From Caccoplasma sp905210875 (GTDB lineage Bacteria > Bacteroidota > Bacteroidia > Bacteroidales > UBA11471), in assembly GCA_963931635.1 (NCBI GenBank), contig OZ007034.1, forward strand, positions 372,001 to 436,000: a stretch of DNA of 64,000 bases, given 5' to 3'. Positions within the stretch are counted from its first letter, which is position 1. Each line of letters opens with the position of its first letter. The position numbers and the translations under genes were made by a program. The notes under the pieces are model-generated. The model ran no database searches and had not been told where the DNA came from. It was given only the letters and a program-made list of their open reading frames with translations. Positions 49,264 to 57,714 of the stretch are shown piece after piece.

Positions 49264-50577
49264 TCACCGATAATAGCAATCGAGCTCGGCACCGTGATAA
49301 TAGTGGCGAAGTATCGCGCGATAATCGTACCCGCGGTGTGCCATGACGGCGGCACCTATCTGACACATTCCCACTCCGTGCCCCCAACCGGCACCGTCGA
49401 GAATAAAATCGGTACCCGAACGTCTCACGACAAAGGCCGAACTGTACAGGTGCGAAGGCGACAGTATACGCCTGATATAAAGCTCCTTGCCGACGTTCTT
49501 CTCGCACCGCGTACCGACGATACGCAGGCTGACGATGCGCCCCGAAGGGCCGCGCCGCAGCGGTTCGAGACGGGTTATCTCGCCAAAATCGATGCCCGAA
49601 CGACGAGCCACCAACGCCGAAAGCTCGCGGGCCGAATAGCGGACCTGCCAGCGGAAAAAGTCGGGCGTCTCGCGATCGTAGCTGTTAAGCACCTGGGAGA
49701 GTATGGCCGCATCGGCCGTATGACAAAAGACATCGGGGCGGCTGTCGATAAAACGTTCGGCCTCCTGCTCCCGAGTGAGGTCGACCCTCAGCCGGTCGTC
49801 GGGCGCATCGTAGACCGGTTGCAGATAGTCGTGCGGCTCGGGACCCCAGCAGTTTTCAAAACGCTCACTCACCCCGCCGCAACATTTGGAGAAGCGGGCA
49901 TCGCACACCTCGCCGCCATACATCAGCACTTCGCCGCGGGTCGCGGCCACCGCGCGGGAGACGTATGGCGTGGCCACGCGCGAGAGCCCATGGTAACGCT
50001 GGCAGTGGTCGTCGGCACAAACATCGAAGAGGGTGTGGTCGTCGCGGTCGTACCAGCAGACGATTTCGTCGGGCGTCTCTTCCCCCCGGGAGAAGCTGCG
50101 CACCGGAGCCGGCCGGCCGCTCAGGCGGGGCAACTGTGCCAGCAGCCAACTGCGGGAAACGACGGCGTGAGCCTTCAACAGTTCAAGCGAAGAGGTGGCA
50201 CTCATCTCCGAAGAGATGACACTGGTGAGATAGGTTTCGAGCGGGACCTCGTTGACGGCATGAACCGTGGCTCCATGGGCCAGCAACTGCAAGATGCCGC
50301 AGAAGGTCTGGCACTCCTGCCGCTGCCAGTGGAAATCGACTCCGATGGTTACATGAGGCAGGTCGAAGAGCGACTCGGGACGGGAGGGTAAAAGACGCAA
50401 CGTGTCGAACACCCGGCCGCCTACCGACACACCACGTCCGTCCGAAGCGGGACAGGCCCGGTATTCACCGGCAGGGAAAGCCTCTCCTGCGGGGGTGTAG
50501 AAGGTATCGCGCAGGCGGAAATCGACAGCATCACCCCGCTGCACACCGACGGTTATATAGGGTTCCTTATCTATCAT
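49264..50577 (-). CDS. SpoIID/LytB-domain protein (putative peptidoglycan glycan-strand lyase)
   Basis: 437 residues. The SpoIID core shows EVPLETYLTSVISSEMSATSS in short pieces with the conserved Glu in SSEM, then LKAHAVVSRSW, a Cys-rich CGGVSERFE and the C-terminal GWGHGVGMCQIGA. SpoIID itself is a lytic transglycosylase on denuded glycan. No clear signal peptide is seen, which is odd for an enzyme on cell wall and could mean it acts on imported fragments. It overlaps the symporter gene by 4 bp (ATGA). Confidence 0.85.
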   Translation of the reverse strand: MIDKEPYITVGVQRGDAVDFRLRDTFYTPAGEAFPAGEYRACPASDGRGVSVGGRVFDTLRLLPSRPESLFDLPHVTIGVDFHWQRQECQTFCGILQLLAHGATVHAVNEVPLETYLTSVISSEMSATSSLELLKAHAVVSRSWLLAQLPRLSGRPAPVRSFSRGEETPDEIVCWYDRDDHTLFDVCADDHCQRYHGLSRVATPYVSRAVAATRGEVLMYGGEVCDARFSKCCGGVSERFENCWGPEPHDYLQPVYDAPDDRLRVDLTREQEAERFIDSRPDVFCHTADAAILSQVLNSYDRETPDFFRWQVRYSARELSALVARRSGIDFGEITRLEPLRRGPSGRIVSLRIVGTRCEKNVGKELYIRRILSPSHLYSSAFVVRRSGTDFILDGAGWGHGVGMCQIGAAVMAHRGYDYRAILRHYYHGAELDCYYR

Positions 50578-52049
50578 TTCCGAGCGAGTTGTCCGGAGAA
50601 TGTCGGCCGGCCCACCGACAGAAGCATCAATCCGGCAAATGTTATCAATCCGTTAAGCATCAACAGTTCATACCCCATCTGATAGCCGAAAGCTCCGGCA
50701 AGCCACCGTTGCAGCGCATAACAGAGTATGGGAGAGAGCAGCGCCACCCAAGGCACATAGCGGTCGCGGGGAGATCCTTTCATGAAAAGGCCGTAGACAA
50801 AAAGCCCCAGCAACGGGCCGTAGGTATAGCCGGCTATGGTGTAGATGGCGTCTATCACACTGGTATCGTTAAGGGCCTCGATTACACAGATAATGAGGAA
50901 GAAAAGCAACGAAATGCCCACATGGGCCCGCTTGCGCAGGGTTACCGCCTCGGCGGCCGAGCGCCGGTTTACTCCCAGCAAATCGACACAGAACGATGTG
51001 GTGAGTGCCGTCAAGGCCGAGTCGGCACTCGAAAAGGCGGCGGCCACGATACCGATACTGAACAGCAGCAAGACCCCGAAGCCGAGATAGTCGGTCGCCA
51101 TCAGGGGCAGGAGCTCATCGGTCTTGGAGGGCAAGGCGATACCCGCCTGTCCGGCATAGGCCACCAGCAGGATTCCCAACACAAGAAAGAGCAGATTGAC
51201 CGGGACAAAGGCCGTGCCATAGATATACATATTCTTCTGCGCCTCCCGCAACGTGCGTATCGAGAGATTCTTCTGCATGATATCCTGGTCGAGGCCCGAC
51301 ATCACTATGGTGATGAAGATGCCGCTGAAAAACTGTTTGAAGAAGTTCTGTTTCGACTGCCAGTCGTCAAAGACGAATACACGTTCGAGCCCACTCGCGC
51401 GTACCGTATCGACCACCCCTTGCACGTCGAGATGCATTCGCGTCATGAGCTGTGCCAGGATAAGCAGCAGGGTCCCTATCATGAAAACCGTCTGCAAGGC
51501 ATCGGTGCGCACAATCGTGCGCATACCGCTACGGTGGGAATAGAGCCAGATGAGCAGCACCACCGCCAGAGCCGTGGCCCAAAAGGGTATGTTCCAGCCG
51601 GCCAGGACGATGCGCTGCAAAATAAGCACCACAAGATAGAGCCGTGCGGCTGCGCCTATTATCTTGGAGATAAAAAAGAAAACGGCACCTGTCTTGTGGG
51701 AACAGAGGCCGAAACGGTGTTCGAGGTAGGTGTATATCGAGGTGAGGCCGAGGCGGTAATAGAGGGGCAGCAGAATTTTGGCTATGGCTATGTAGCCCAC
51801 GACAAAGCCCAGGACCATCTGCATGTAGGTCATTTCTATGGTCAAGGGCATACCGGGAACCGAAATGAATGTTACCCCCGATATGGAGGTGCCTATCATT
51901 CCTATGGCCACCAGCCACCAGGGTGAAGATTTTCCGGCCAGGAAGAAGTTGCTGTTGTCGTCGGACTTTCCGCCCGAGAAACGGCCGATAAGCAGCAGCA
52001 CGGCAAAATAGGCTGCCAGTATGAGGAGTAGGATTATCCCGTTGTTCAT
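50574..52049 (-). CDS. Sodium:solute symporter (SSS family)
   Basis: 491 residues from MNNGIILLLILAAYF with about 13 helices. Family words: FFLAGKSSPWWLVAIGMIGTSISGVTFISVPG (in shorter pieces) and the Na2-site helix around SSADSALTALTTSF. It heads the cell-wall salvage cluster and is coupled to the SpoIID gene. The substrate could be MurNAc, sialic acid or another sugar acid; the Na+ gradient could come from Nqr. Confidence 0.9.
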   Translation of the reverse strand: MNNGIILLLILAAYFAVLLLIGRFSGGKSDDNSNFFLAGKSSPWWLVAIGMIGTSISGVTFISVPGMPLTIEMTYMQMVLGFVVGYIAIAKILLPLYYRLGLTSIYTYLEHRFGLCSHKTGAVFFFISKIIGAAARLYLVVLILQRIVLAGWNIPFWATALAVVLLIWLYSHRSGMRTIVRTDALQTVFMIGTLLLILAQLMTRMHLDVQGVVDTVRASGLERVFVFDDWQSKQNFFKQFFSGIFITIVMSGLDQDIMQKNLSIRTLREAQKNMYIYGTAFVPVNLLFLVLGILLVAYAGQAGIALPSKTDELLPLMATDYLGFGVLLLFSIGIVAAAFSSADSALTALTTSFCVDLLGVNRRSAAEAVTLRKRAHVGISLLFFLIICVIEALNDTSVIDAIYTIAGYTYGPLLGLFVYGLFMKGSPRDRYVPWVALLSPILCYALQRWLAGAFGYQMGYELLMLNGLITFAGLMLLSVGRPTFSGQLARK

Positions 52050-52138
52050 CGTATCGTCAGAGCCGGCAGGCGAGGTATCGACCGGCCGTTTCATAAACCG
52101 GGAGCGACCGCAGCTGCGGCATCGGTTTCAGGTGTTTT

Positions 52139-52894
52139 TCAGTTCTGTTTGAAATAGTAGGTAATGGTGCCCCATTGATTCTCGTTGCCCGAAGCCTTGT
52201 GCTCAAAGACGGCACGGCGGGCGGCCGCTTCGGCACGACTGCGCAAGGTGGCGTTGGAGGCAGCGGTACCTTTGCTGCCCGAGGGAGTAACGTTGGCCTG
52301 TACCACCTGACCACGGGGGTCGACCAGCACCTCTACGACGATGGTTCCCTCATCGTTGGTGCCTGTATATTCGGGCTTGGGCAGACTTCCCACCAGCCCT
52401 CTCCCGCCCAAGTCATAGTCGCCATAACCGGGCGAACCGACAGTGGCACCCGAGGGAGCGGTACCTTGGGGTGAGCCTTTACGGCGATTGTCGGCGGCGA
52501 TACTGTCGGCCGTCTTTCCCTTGTTGAGAGCGCTGGCCCACAAGTCATCTATCTGCGAAGTTTCGGGCTCGGGCTGCGGCTGCGGGGTGTTTTCGGTGGG
52601 AGCAACTGTCTTTTCGGGCTCGGGCTTCTTTTCGTCGAGAGCGACCGTCTCTTCGATGTCCTGCGTAACAACGGGCTCGGCTTCGACCGGACGCGGACGG
52701 GGTGCTGCCACTGCGGGGGTGAACGTGCCGGCATCGGCATCGACGACACCCAGTTGCAACACGACACCGCTGCCGTCGTCTTCGGTAATCACCGGAGCCG
52801 ACAGGGTGTAAAACAGCAGCAGCAACAAGATGGCGGCGTGAACGACAACCGTTACTGCCAGTGCGACCGTCCGATTTTTATTTTCTGCTTCCAC
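52139..52894 (-). CDS. TonB-family energy transducer
   Basis: 251 residues. One N-terminal helix (about 9-30), a Pro/Glu-rich linker (about 60-115, EEKK- and PQPQPEPE-like) and a C-terminal TonB-like domain (GTIVVEVLVDPRGQVVQ, then AEAAARRAVFEH). It links the ExbB/ExbD motor to outer-membrane receptors such as SusC. It is the last gene of a pdxJ-exbB-exbD-tonB run, 10 bp after exbD. Confidence 0.9.
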   Translation of the reverse strand: MEAENKNRTVALAVTVVVHAAILLLLLFYTLSAPVITEDDGSGVVLQLGVVDADAGTFTPAVAAPRPRPVEAEPVVTQDIEETVALDEKKPEPEKTVAPTENTPQPQPEPETSQIDDLWASALNKGKTADSIAADNRRKGSPQGTAPSGATVGSPGYGDYDLGGRGLVGSLPKPEYTGTNDEGTIVVEVLVDPRGQVVQANVTPSGSKGTAASNATLRSRAEAAARRAVFEHKASGNENQWGTITYYFKQN

Positions 52895-52904
52895 GTCGTA
52901 GGGG

Positions 52905-53318
52905 TTACTCTTTTACAGGTTGTGTGGCCAAGACCATGCGCAACTGGTTGTCATTGGCGATATTGAGGACTTTCATGATTTCGCGGTAAGGTACGCTTTC
53001 ATCGGCATAGAGGGCAAAATACATTTCGGGGTCCTGATTGCGGGCTTCGGTCAGGTAGGCGGGCAATTCTTCGTAGGCCACCTTCACGGCTTTGGCTTTT
53101 CCCACCGAAACGTAGTAATTGAGCGACGCGTCGATGGTTACGCGAGCCAACGGCTTGACGGTAGTCTGCTGCTTGCTCTGCGGGAGGTTGACCTTTATGG
53201 CGTTGGGGAATACAAAGGTCGATGTTACCATGAAGAAGATGAGCAACAGAAATATTACGTCGGTCATCGAAGCCATGCTGAAAGAGGCCTCGATGCGGTT
53301 TTTGCGTTTAAGAGCCAT
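52905..53318 (-). CDS. exbD: ExbD/TolR-family proton channel protein
   Basis: 137 residues. One helix with the essential Asp at 20 (SMTDVIFLLLIFFMV) and a periplasmic domain ending LRMVLATQP. Works with ExbB to energise TonB. It lies 17 bp after exbB. Confidence 0.93.
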   Translation of the reverse strand: MALKRKNRIEASFSMASMTDVIFLLLIFFMVTSTFVFPNAIKVNLPQSKQQTTVKPLARVTIDASLNYYVSVGKAKAVKVAYEELPAYLTEARNQDPEMYFALYADESVPYREIMKVLNIANDNQLRMVLATQPVKE

Positions 53319-53335
53319 AATGCGTTCTCCTCATT

Positions 53336-54049
53336 CTATTTCTTGTTGGCCGGCTCGTTGAGCAGATCCATAAATTCCATGGTGCTGGCTTCGAGCTGGT
53401 TGACAACCGTATTGACCCGTGAAACCAGATAGTTGTAGGCAAACATGGCTATGATGCCCACTACCAGACCGGCTACCGTAGTAACCAAAGCTTCGTAGAT
53501 ACCGCTCGACAGCGTGGTGATGTCGGCCGCTTCGCCGGCAGCCGCCATGCTGTAAAACGCATTCACCATACCGGTAACCGTACCGAGGAACCCGAGCATG
53601 GGGGCACCGGCGGCGGTAGTGGCTATCCAGGTAAAGCGGCGTTCGAGCTTGGCCACCTCGATGTTTCCCACGTTTTCGATGGCCACCAGCACATCGTTCA
53701 TGGGACGCCCCAGCCGGGTGATGCCTTTCTCGACGAGACGGGCAACCGGTGTGGGATTTTTCTTGCAGAGGTTCAAGGCCGAGTCGATGTCGCCGGCGTG
53801 AATGTAATCCTTGATGCGCTGCATGAAGGTGTCGTCTTGCCGGGCGGCGTCGCGCAACACGAGCAGACGCTCGACAAAGATGTATATCGTAACCAGGGAG
53901 AGGAGAACGATGGGTATCATGATGAATCCGCCTTTGAGCGAAAGCGACCACAGGTTCAACGGCGGAACGGCGGTCTGTGCTTCGAGAGCGGCAGCCTGCA
54001 CGGGCTCGACCACGGCGGTCTGAGCCAGGAGAGAGAGCATAAAAGTCAT
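53336..54049 (-). CDS. exbB: ExbB/MotA/TolQ-family proton channel protein
   Basis: 237 residues with three helices. Family words: GGFIMIPIVLLSLVTIYIFVERLL early, PMLGFLGTVTGMVNAF (second helix with the conserved Thr) and LVTTVAGLVVGIIAMFAYN. An extra N-terminal hydrophobic stretch may be a signal-like segment. It lies 39 bp after pdxJ. Confidence 0.93.
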   Translation of the reverse strand: MTFMLSLLAQTAVVEPVQAAALEAQTAVPPLNLWSLSLKGGFIMIPIVLLSLVTIYIFVERLLVLRDAARQDDTFMQRIKDYIHAGDIDSALNLCKKNPTPVARLVEKGITRLGRPMNDVLVAIENVGNIEVAKLERRFTWIATTAAGAPMLGFLGTVTGMVNAFYSMAAAGEAADITTLSSGIYEALVTTVAGLVVGIIAMFAYNYLVSRVNTVVNQLEASTMEFMDLLNEPANKK

Positions 54050-54088
54050 GGTAAGTGTTTTTATTATTCGAACAGCGGTTATATATTT

Positions 54089-54802
54089 TTATTTCAGACA
54101 ATCGAGATATCGGTGTATCGTCTCTTCGAGCCCATAATAGAGCGCATCGCATATCAAGGCGTGTCCTATCGACACCTCATCGAGATGTGGCACCTGCTCG
54201 TGGAAATAACGCAGATTTTCGAGGTTGAGGTCATGCCCGGCATTTACCCCCATACCCAGTTTATGAGCCAGCTTGGCAGCTTCGACAAACGGGGCTACGG
54301 CTTTCTCGCGGTCGGCAGCATAGCCCGAGGCATAGGGCTCGGTATACAACTCGATACGGTCGGTACCCGTCTTGGCAGCCCACTCAATCATTTCGAGGTC
54401 GGCGTCGACGAATATCGACGTGCGTATGCCGGCATGATTGAAACGGTCGACCGTCTCGCTGAGGAAGTCGAAGTTCTTGCGGGTATCCCACCCGGCATTG
54501 GAGGTTATGGCATCGGCGGCATCGGGTACCATGGTTACTTGTGCCGGCTTTACCTGCAAGACAAGATCGATAAAGCGACCGATGGGATTGCCCTCGATGT
54601 TGAATTCGGTGTGAAGGGCCGGACGCAAAGCATATACGTCGGCATAACGGATATGGCGTTCGTCGGGCCGCGGGTGCACCGTGATACCTTGCGCGCCAAA
54701 CTGCTCACAATCGATAGCCACTTTCAGTACGTCGGGAATCTGTCCCCCACGGGCATTCCGCAAAGTGGCGACTTTGTTTATGTTCACGCTGAGTTGTGTC
54801 AT
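54089..54802 (-). CDS. pdxJ: Pyridoxine 5'-phosphate synthase
   Basis: Final ring-closing step of vitamin B6 synthesis. 237 residues from MTQLSVNINKVATLRNARGG; the frame upstream to 54892 crosses the promoter region. Motifs HPRPDERHI, ELYTEPYA and NAGHDLNLENL are family-typical. Divergent from nadK, with a shared 181-bp region; the same neighbourhood is common in Bacteroidales. Confidence 0.96.
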   Translation of the reverse strand: MTQLSVNINKVATLRNARGGQIPDVLKVAIDCEQFGAQGITVHPRPDERHIRYADVYALRPALHTEFNIEGNPIGRFIDLVLQVKPAQVTMVPDAADAITSNAGWDTRKNFDFLSETVDRFNHAGIRTSIFVDADLEMIEWAAKTGTDRIELYTEPYASGYAADREKAVAPFVEAAKLAHKLGMGVNAGHDLNLENLRYFHEQVPHLDEVSIGHALICDALYYGLEETIHRYLDCLK

Positions 54803-54983
54803 GATACAATAGAGATTATTCCGTTTTTTTAAATTTCCGCATAGGCGGGAAGTATATTTTTGACTATTTTTGTCGTCAAAATATATTCGCAAAAATAATA
54901 GCTTTTGCTCAATTCTGAAAAAAACTATTCCACATTTGCATTATATTTCGTAAAAATTCCACACAAACCGTCATCGTCAAATC
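54803..54983. promoter_or_regulatory. Divergent promoter region of pdxJ and nadK
   Basis: Plus strand: TATTTTTG at 54865-54872 matches the -7 box for nadK, and TATATTTC at 54942-54949 is one base off. Minus strand: CAAAAATA (54890-54897) reads TATTTTTG for pdxJ. Which boxes are used is not decided by sequence. Confidence 0.4.
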
Positions 54984-55853
54984 ATGCGCATTGTCATTTT
55001 CGGAAAATCATACGCCTCAGACCGGAAAGAGGAGATACGAGCCATATTCTCTTCACTGGAAACCTATTCACCCGAACTTCTCATCGACCGGGAGTTTGCC
55101 ACTCTTCTGCACAAAATGGGCGTGAAAACTCCCGAAGCCACCCTCGTTGCCGACAATGATTTCGAGGCCGACCTGGCCCTGAGCCTCGGCGGCGACGGCA
55201 CCTTCCTGAAAACAGCCGAGCGCATCGGCGACAAAGAGATTCCCATTCTCGGCGTGAACCTTGGCCGCATGGGCTTCCTGGCCGACGTACAGTGCTGCGA
55301 AACGGCGCAGGCCATCGACGAAATCATGGCAGGCCACTACCACATCGAAGAACGCACACTGCTGCACGTCATCGATGGCAGCCGGGCGGCCTGGCCCTTT
55401 GCCCTGAACGAGGTGGCCGTGCTGAAACTCGACACCTCATCGATGATTACCATACACGCCTACCTCGACGGCACATTTCTCAACACCTATCAGGCCGACG
55501 GGCTGCTGGTGTCCACGCCTACCGGATCGACCGGCTACTCACTGAGCGTTGGTGGCCCCATCGTGGCCCCGAACGCCTCAAACTTCATCATCAACCCGGT
55601 TGCCCCGCACAGCCTCAACGTAAGGCCTCTCATCATCGACGACAACGCCGAGATAACCTTGGTGGCCGAAGGCCGCAACCGCCATTTCCTCGTCAGCCTC
55701 GACGGCCGTTCCGAAGAGAAACATTCGGGCGAAAGCATCACACTGCGGAAAGCCGCTTTCTCGACGCACGTCGTCAAACGCGACAAACAGGTCTTCGCCG
55801 ATGTGCTGCGCAAAAAACTGCTATGGGGCGCCGATACAAGGAGCAACCTGTAA
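54984..55853 (+). CDS. nadK: NAD kinase
   Basis: Phosphorylates NAD to NADP in the cytoplasm. 289 residues. The motif GGDGTF is at 69-74, the NE pair at 142-143 and TPTGSTGYSLS at 178-188, all expected catalytic and binding elements. The ATG at 54984 begins MRIVIFGKSY, a family-like start. An AT-rich hairpin follows the gene. Confidence 0.96.
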   Translation: MRIVIFGKSYASDRKEEIRAIFSSLETYSPELLIDREFATLLHKMGVKTPEATLVADNDFEADLALSLGGDGTFLKTAERIGDKEIPILGVNLGRMGFLADVQCCETAQAIDEIMAGHYHIEERTLLHVIDGSRAAWPFALNEVAVLKLDTSSMITIHAYLDGTFLNTYQADGLLVSTPTGSTGYSLSVGGPIVAPNASNFIINPVAPHSLNVRPLIIDDNAEITLVAEGRNRHFLVSLDGRSEEKHSGESITLRKAAFSTHVVKRDKQVFADVLRKKLLWGADTRSNL

Positions 55854-55913
55854 CCCGCAACATTCCATCTTTCCGCCATATCGCTTTGGGGTGGAACGAC
55901 AAGTAATAAAACC

Positions 55914-55942
55914 ATTTATTTAGTTTTATTAACTAAATAAAT
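55914..55942 (+). terminator. AT-rich hairpin after nadK
   Basis: A perfect 12-bp stem (55914-55925 and 55931-55942) made only of A/T except one G-C pair, with a 5-base loop, 60 bases past the nadK stop. It may terminate nadK. Confidence 0.5.
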
Positions 55943-55985
55943 CATTCATTATGCTCTAAAAGAATAAAAACCATACAAAATTTAC

Positions 55986-55993
55986 TACTTTTG
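55986..55993 (+). promoter_or_regulatory. -7 box of the TerB-like gene
   Basis: TACTTTTG matches the consensus and lies 25 bases before the ATG at 56019. Confidence 0.5.
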
Positions 55994-56018
55994 TCATACA
56001 AGATAAAAATTGTTTTGT

Positions 56019-56339
56019 ATGACAAACAAAAAGCCTTCGAGAAAAGAACTTGCCGCACTCCTGCAAACCTTGATTATTCTGGCCGGAGACAACGCCTCCT
56101 GCTCCAAAGAAAAACACAACATCATCGAAAGTATTTGCAAAAAATATGATTTCTACCCCGAGGTACTGGAAATAACCTCGGTAGATCCTTGCGACGTATT
56201 TGCCCACATAGAAGAGATGGAGGTAAGACTGCAATTTGCCAGCCATCTCATCTCTCTAGTCGAAGCCGGAAACGAAGAATACATCGACGCCCACCATCTC
56301 TCCTACTTATCAAAACTTCTCTCTATTCTCAGCCAATAA
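56019..56339 (+). CDS. Small all-helical protein, TerB-like
   Basis: 106 residues from MTNKKPSRKELAALLQ; an in-frame TTG nine bases upstream is less likely. The pattern LLQTLIILAGDNASCSKEKHN followed by ICKKYDFYPEVLEI resembles the helical TerB/DnaJ-like-associated fold, but this is a judgement from pattern only. It is 20 bp before the metallopeptidase gene, which has its own promoter box overlapping this gene's end. Confidence 0.7.
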   Translation: MTNKKPSRKELAALLQTLIILAGDNASCSKEKHNIIESICKKYDFYPEVLEITSVDPCDVFAHIEEMEVRLQFASHLISLVEAGNEEYIDAHHLSYLSKLLSILSQ

Positions 56340-56347
56340 AAAAGTTG

Positions 56348-56355
56348 TACATTTG
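56348..56355 (+). promoter_or_regulatory. -7 box abutting the metallopeptidase start codon
   Basis: TACATTTG is followed by CGGC and the ATG at 56360, the same four-base gap as at 8885-8897. The predicted transcript would be leaderless or nearly so. No -33 partner is clear. Confidence 0.5.
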
Positions 56356-56359
56356 CGGC

Positions 56360-57067
56360 ATGAATATCCGCACCATCACCGACAAAGAATTCGGAATCGT
56401 GTCGTTGCACGAACGCAGCACCGCACGCCATCTCATATTCAGAATAAAACAGGGACGACTCTCTGCAACCATTCCCCCACACACCCGTACAACAACGGTA
56501 AAAGAGACCATCGAGAACCGACGTACCGACCTGCGCCGCCTCTTTGCCCGATGCCGCACCATCCTCCTGCAACCGGGTGATACCCTATACACCCGCACGT
56601 TTGTCATCGAACTCGTAAGCAGCGAAGAACCGACAATACACAGTCGCCTGCACGACAACATCTTGCACATTGCCCTATCGGCCACAGCCGACCATAACGA
56701 TCCCCACATACAAGAGGCCCTGGCCCGCGTCATACACCGATACCTGAAAAAAGCCGCCGAGGAATTTCTTCCACAACGTCTTGAATATTGGGCCCATAAG
56801 ACCGGGAACAGCTACAACGGCGTAACCATCGGAAGGGGCACACGACGACTCGGCTCGTGCCGGAGCGACCGGCACATAACCCTCTCCTACCACCTCATGT
56901 ATCTGCCCGACCGGCTCATCGACTACGTTATCCTGCACGAACTCTCGCACCTCTCCGAGATGAACCACGGCGCCCGATTCCACGATATATGCAACCGCTA
57001 CTGCAACGGAAACGAACTGATATTGAGAAAAGAACTTCGTAATTTTCCATTCCCTACCGGTCGATGA
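56360..57067 (+). CDS. YgjP-like metallopeptidase-domain protein (DUF45/M48-like)
   Basis: 235 residues from MNIRTITDKEFG; the longer frame upstream overlaps the preceding gene and lacks family likeness. The zinc motif HELSHLSEMNHG (about 194-205) with a following RFHDICN is characteristic of the YgjP family, of uncertain physiological role. An early basic region (SARHLIFRIKQGRL-like) is also typical. Confidence 0.88.
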   Translation: MNIRTITDKEFGIVSLHERSTARHLIFRIKQGRLSATIPPHTRTTTVKETIENRRTDLRRLFARCRTILLQPGDTLYTRTFVIELVSSEEPTIHSRLHDNILHIALSATADHNDPHIQEALARVIHRYLKKAAEEFLPQRLEYWAHKTGNSYNGVTIGRGTRRLGSCRSDRHITLSYHLMYLPDRLIDYVILHELSHLSEMNHGARFHDICNRYCNGNELILRKELRNFPFPTGR

Positions 57068-57098
57068 AAATGCAACTTTCGTTAAAAAACAATAAAAG

Positions 57099-57106
57099 TA
57101 CATTTG
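57099..57106 (+). promoter_or_regulatory. Upstream -7 box of the rimP-nusA-infB operon
   Basis: TACATTTG matches the consensus. It lies 67 bases upstream of a second box and may give a longer leader. Confidence 0.4.
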
Positions 57107-57141
57107 CCAACCCCTATAAATAGATAAATAAGAAAAGGGTA

Positions 57142-57173
57142 CTTGCGCACACCAAAGAAAAGAACTATATTTG
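57142..57173 (+). promoter_or_regulatory. Main promoter of the rimP-nusA-infB operon
   Basis: -7 TATATTTG at 57166-57173 with CTTG at 57142-57145, a spacer of 20 bases. Transcription from about 57180 gives a leader of about 65 bases containing a strong hairpin. Confidence 0.65.
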
Positions 57174-57195
57174 CCCTCGTAAATGAGCCGAAAGA

Positions 57196-57221
57196 GAGGG
57201 GACAAGTTTGTCCCCTCGTTT
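57196..57221 (+). promoter_or_regulatory. Terminator-like hairpin in the rimP leader (possible attenuator)
   Basis: GAGGGGACAA (57196-57205) pairs perfectly with TTGTCCCCTC (57208-57217), followed by GTTTTAT. It sits between the promoter and the rimP start, so it could end transcription early and be relieved by a factor. Confidence 0.5.
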
Positions 57222-57245
57222 TATATCGGCCAATAACCCAGCAAC

Positions 57246-57713
57246 ATGATTGACCTCCAATCCGTAAAAGAAATCGTAAACGAGGGCATACAGGGCACCG
57301 ACTTGTTTGTCGTAGACATCACCGTATCGCCCGACAACCGCATTGTCGTCGAAGTCGACAACGACGAAGGTGTAGACATAGACCGCTGCACCACCCTGCA
57401 CCGCTATATCGAGAGCCGCCTCGACCGCGAAGTCGAAGACTACGAGCTCGAAGTGGGGTCGGCCGGCATCACCTCGCCGTTCAAGGTCGTCAGACAATAC
57501 CAGAAAAACATTGGAAACGAAGTCGAGGTGCTCTCCCGCTCGGGACAGAAACTCACCGGCACGCTCAAAGCGGCCGACGAAGAGGCATTCACCCTTACCG
57601 TCACCAAAAAGGTAAAACCCGAAGGAGCCAAACGCAAAATCGAGGTTGAAGAAGACTTGACTTTCCCCTACAACGAAATAAAATATACAAAATACATAAT
57701 CAGATTTAAATAA
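57246..57713 (+). CDS. rimP: Ribosome maturation factor RimP
   Basis: Assists 30S subunit assembly. 155 residues with an N-terminal alpha/beta domain (LFVVDITVSPDNRIVVEVDN), the family motif DRCTTLHRYIESRLD, YELEVGSAGITSP, and a C-terminal SH3-like barrel. Its stop and the nusA start are 1 bp apart. Confidence 0.95.
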   Translation: MIDLQSVKEIVNEGIQGTDLFVVDITVSPDNRIVVEVDNDEGVDIDRCTTLHRYIESRLDREVEDYELEVGSAGITSPFKVVRQYQKNIGNEVEVLSRSGQKLTGTLKAADEEAFTLTVTKKVKPEGAKRKIEVEEDLTFPYNEIKYTKYIIRFK

Positions 57714-57714
57714 A

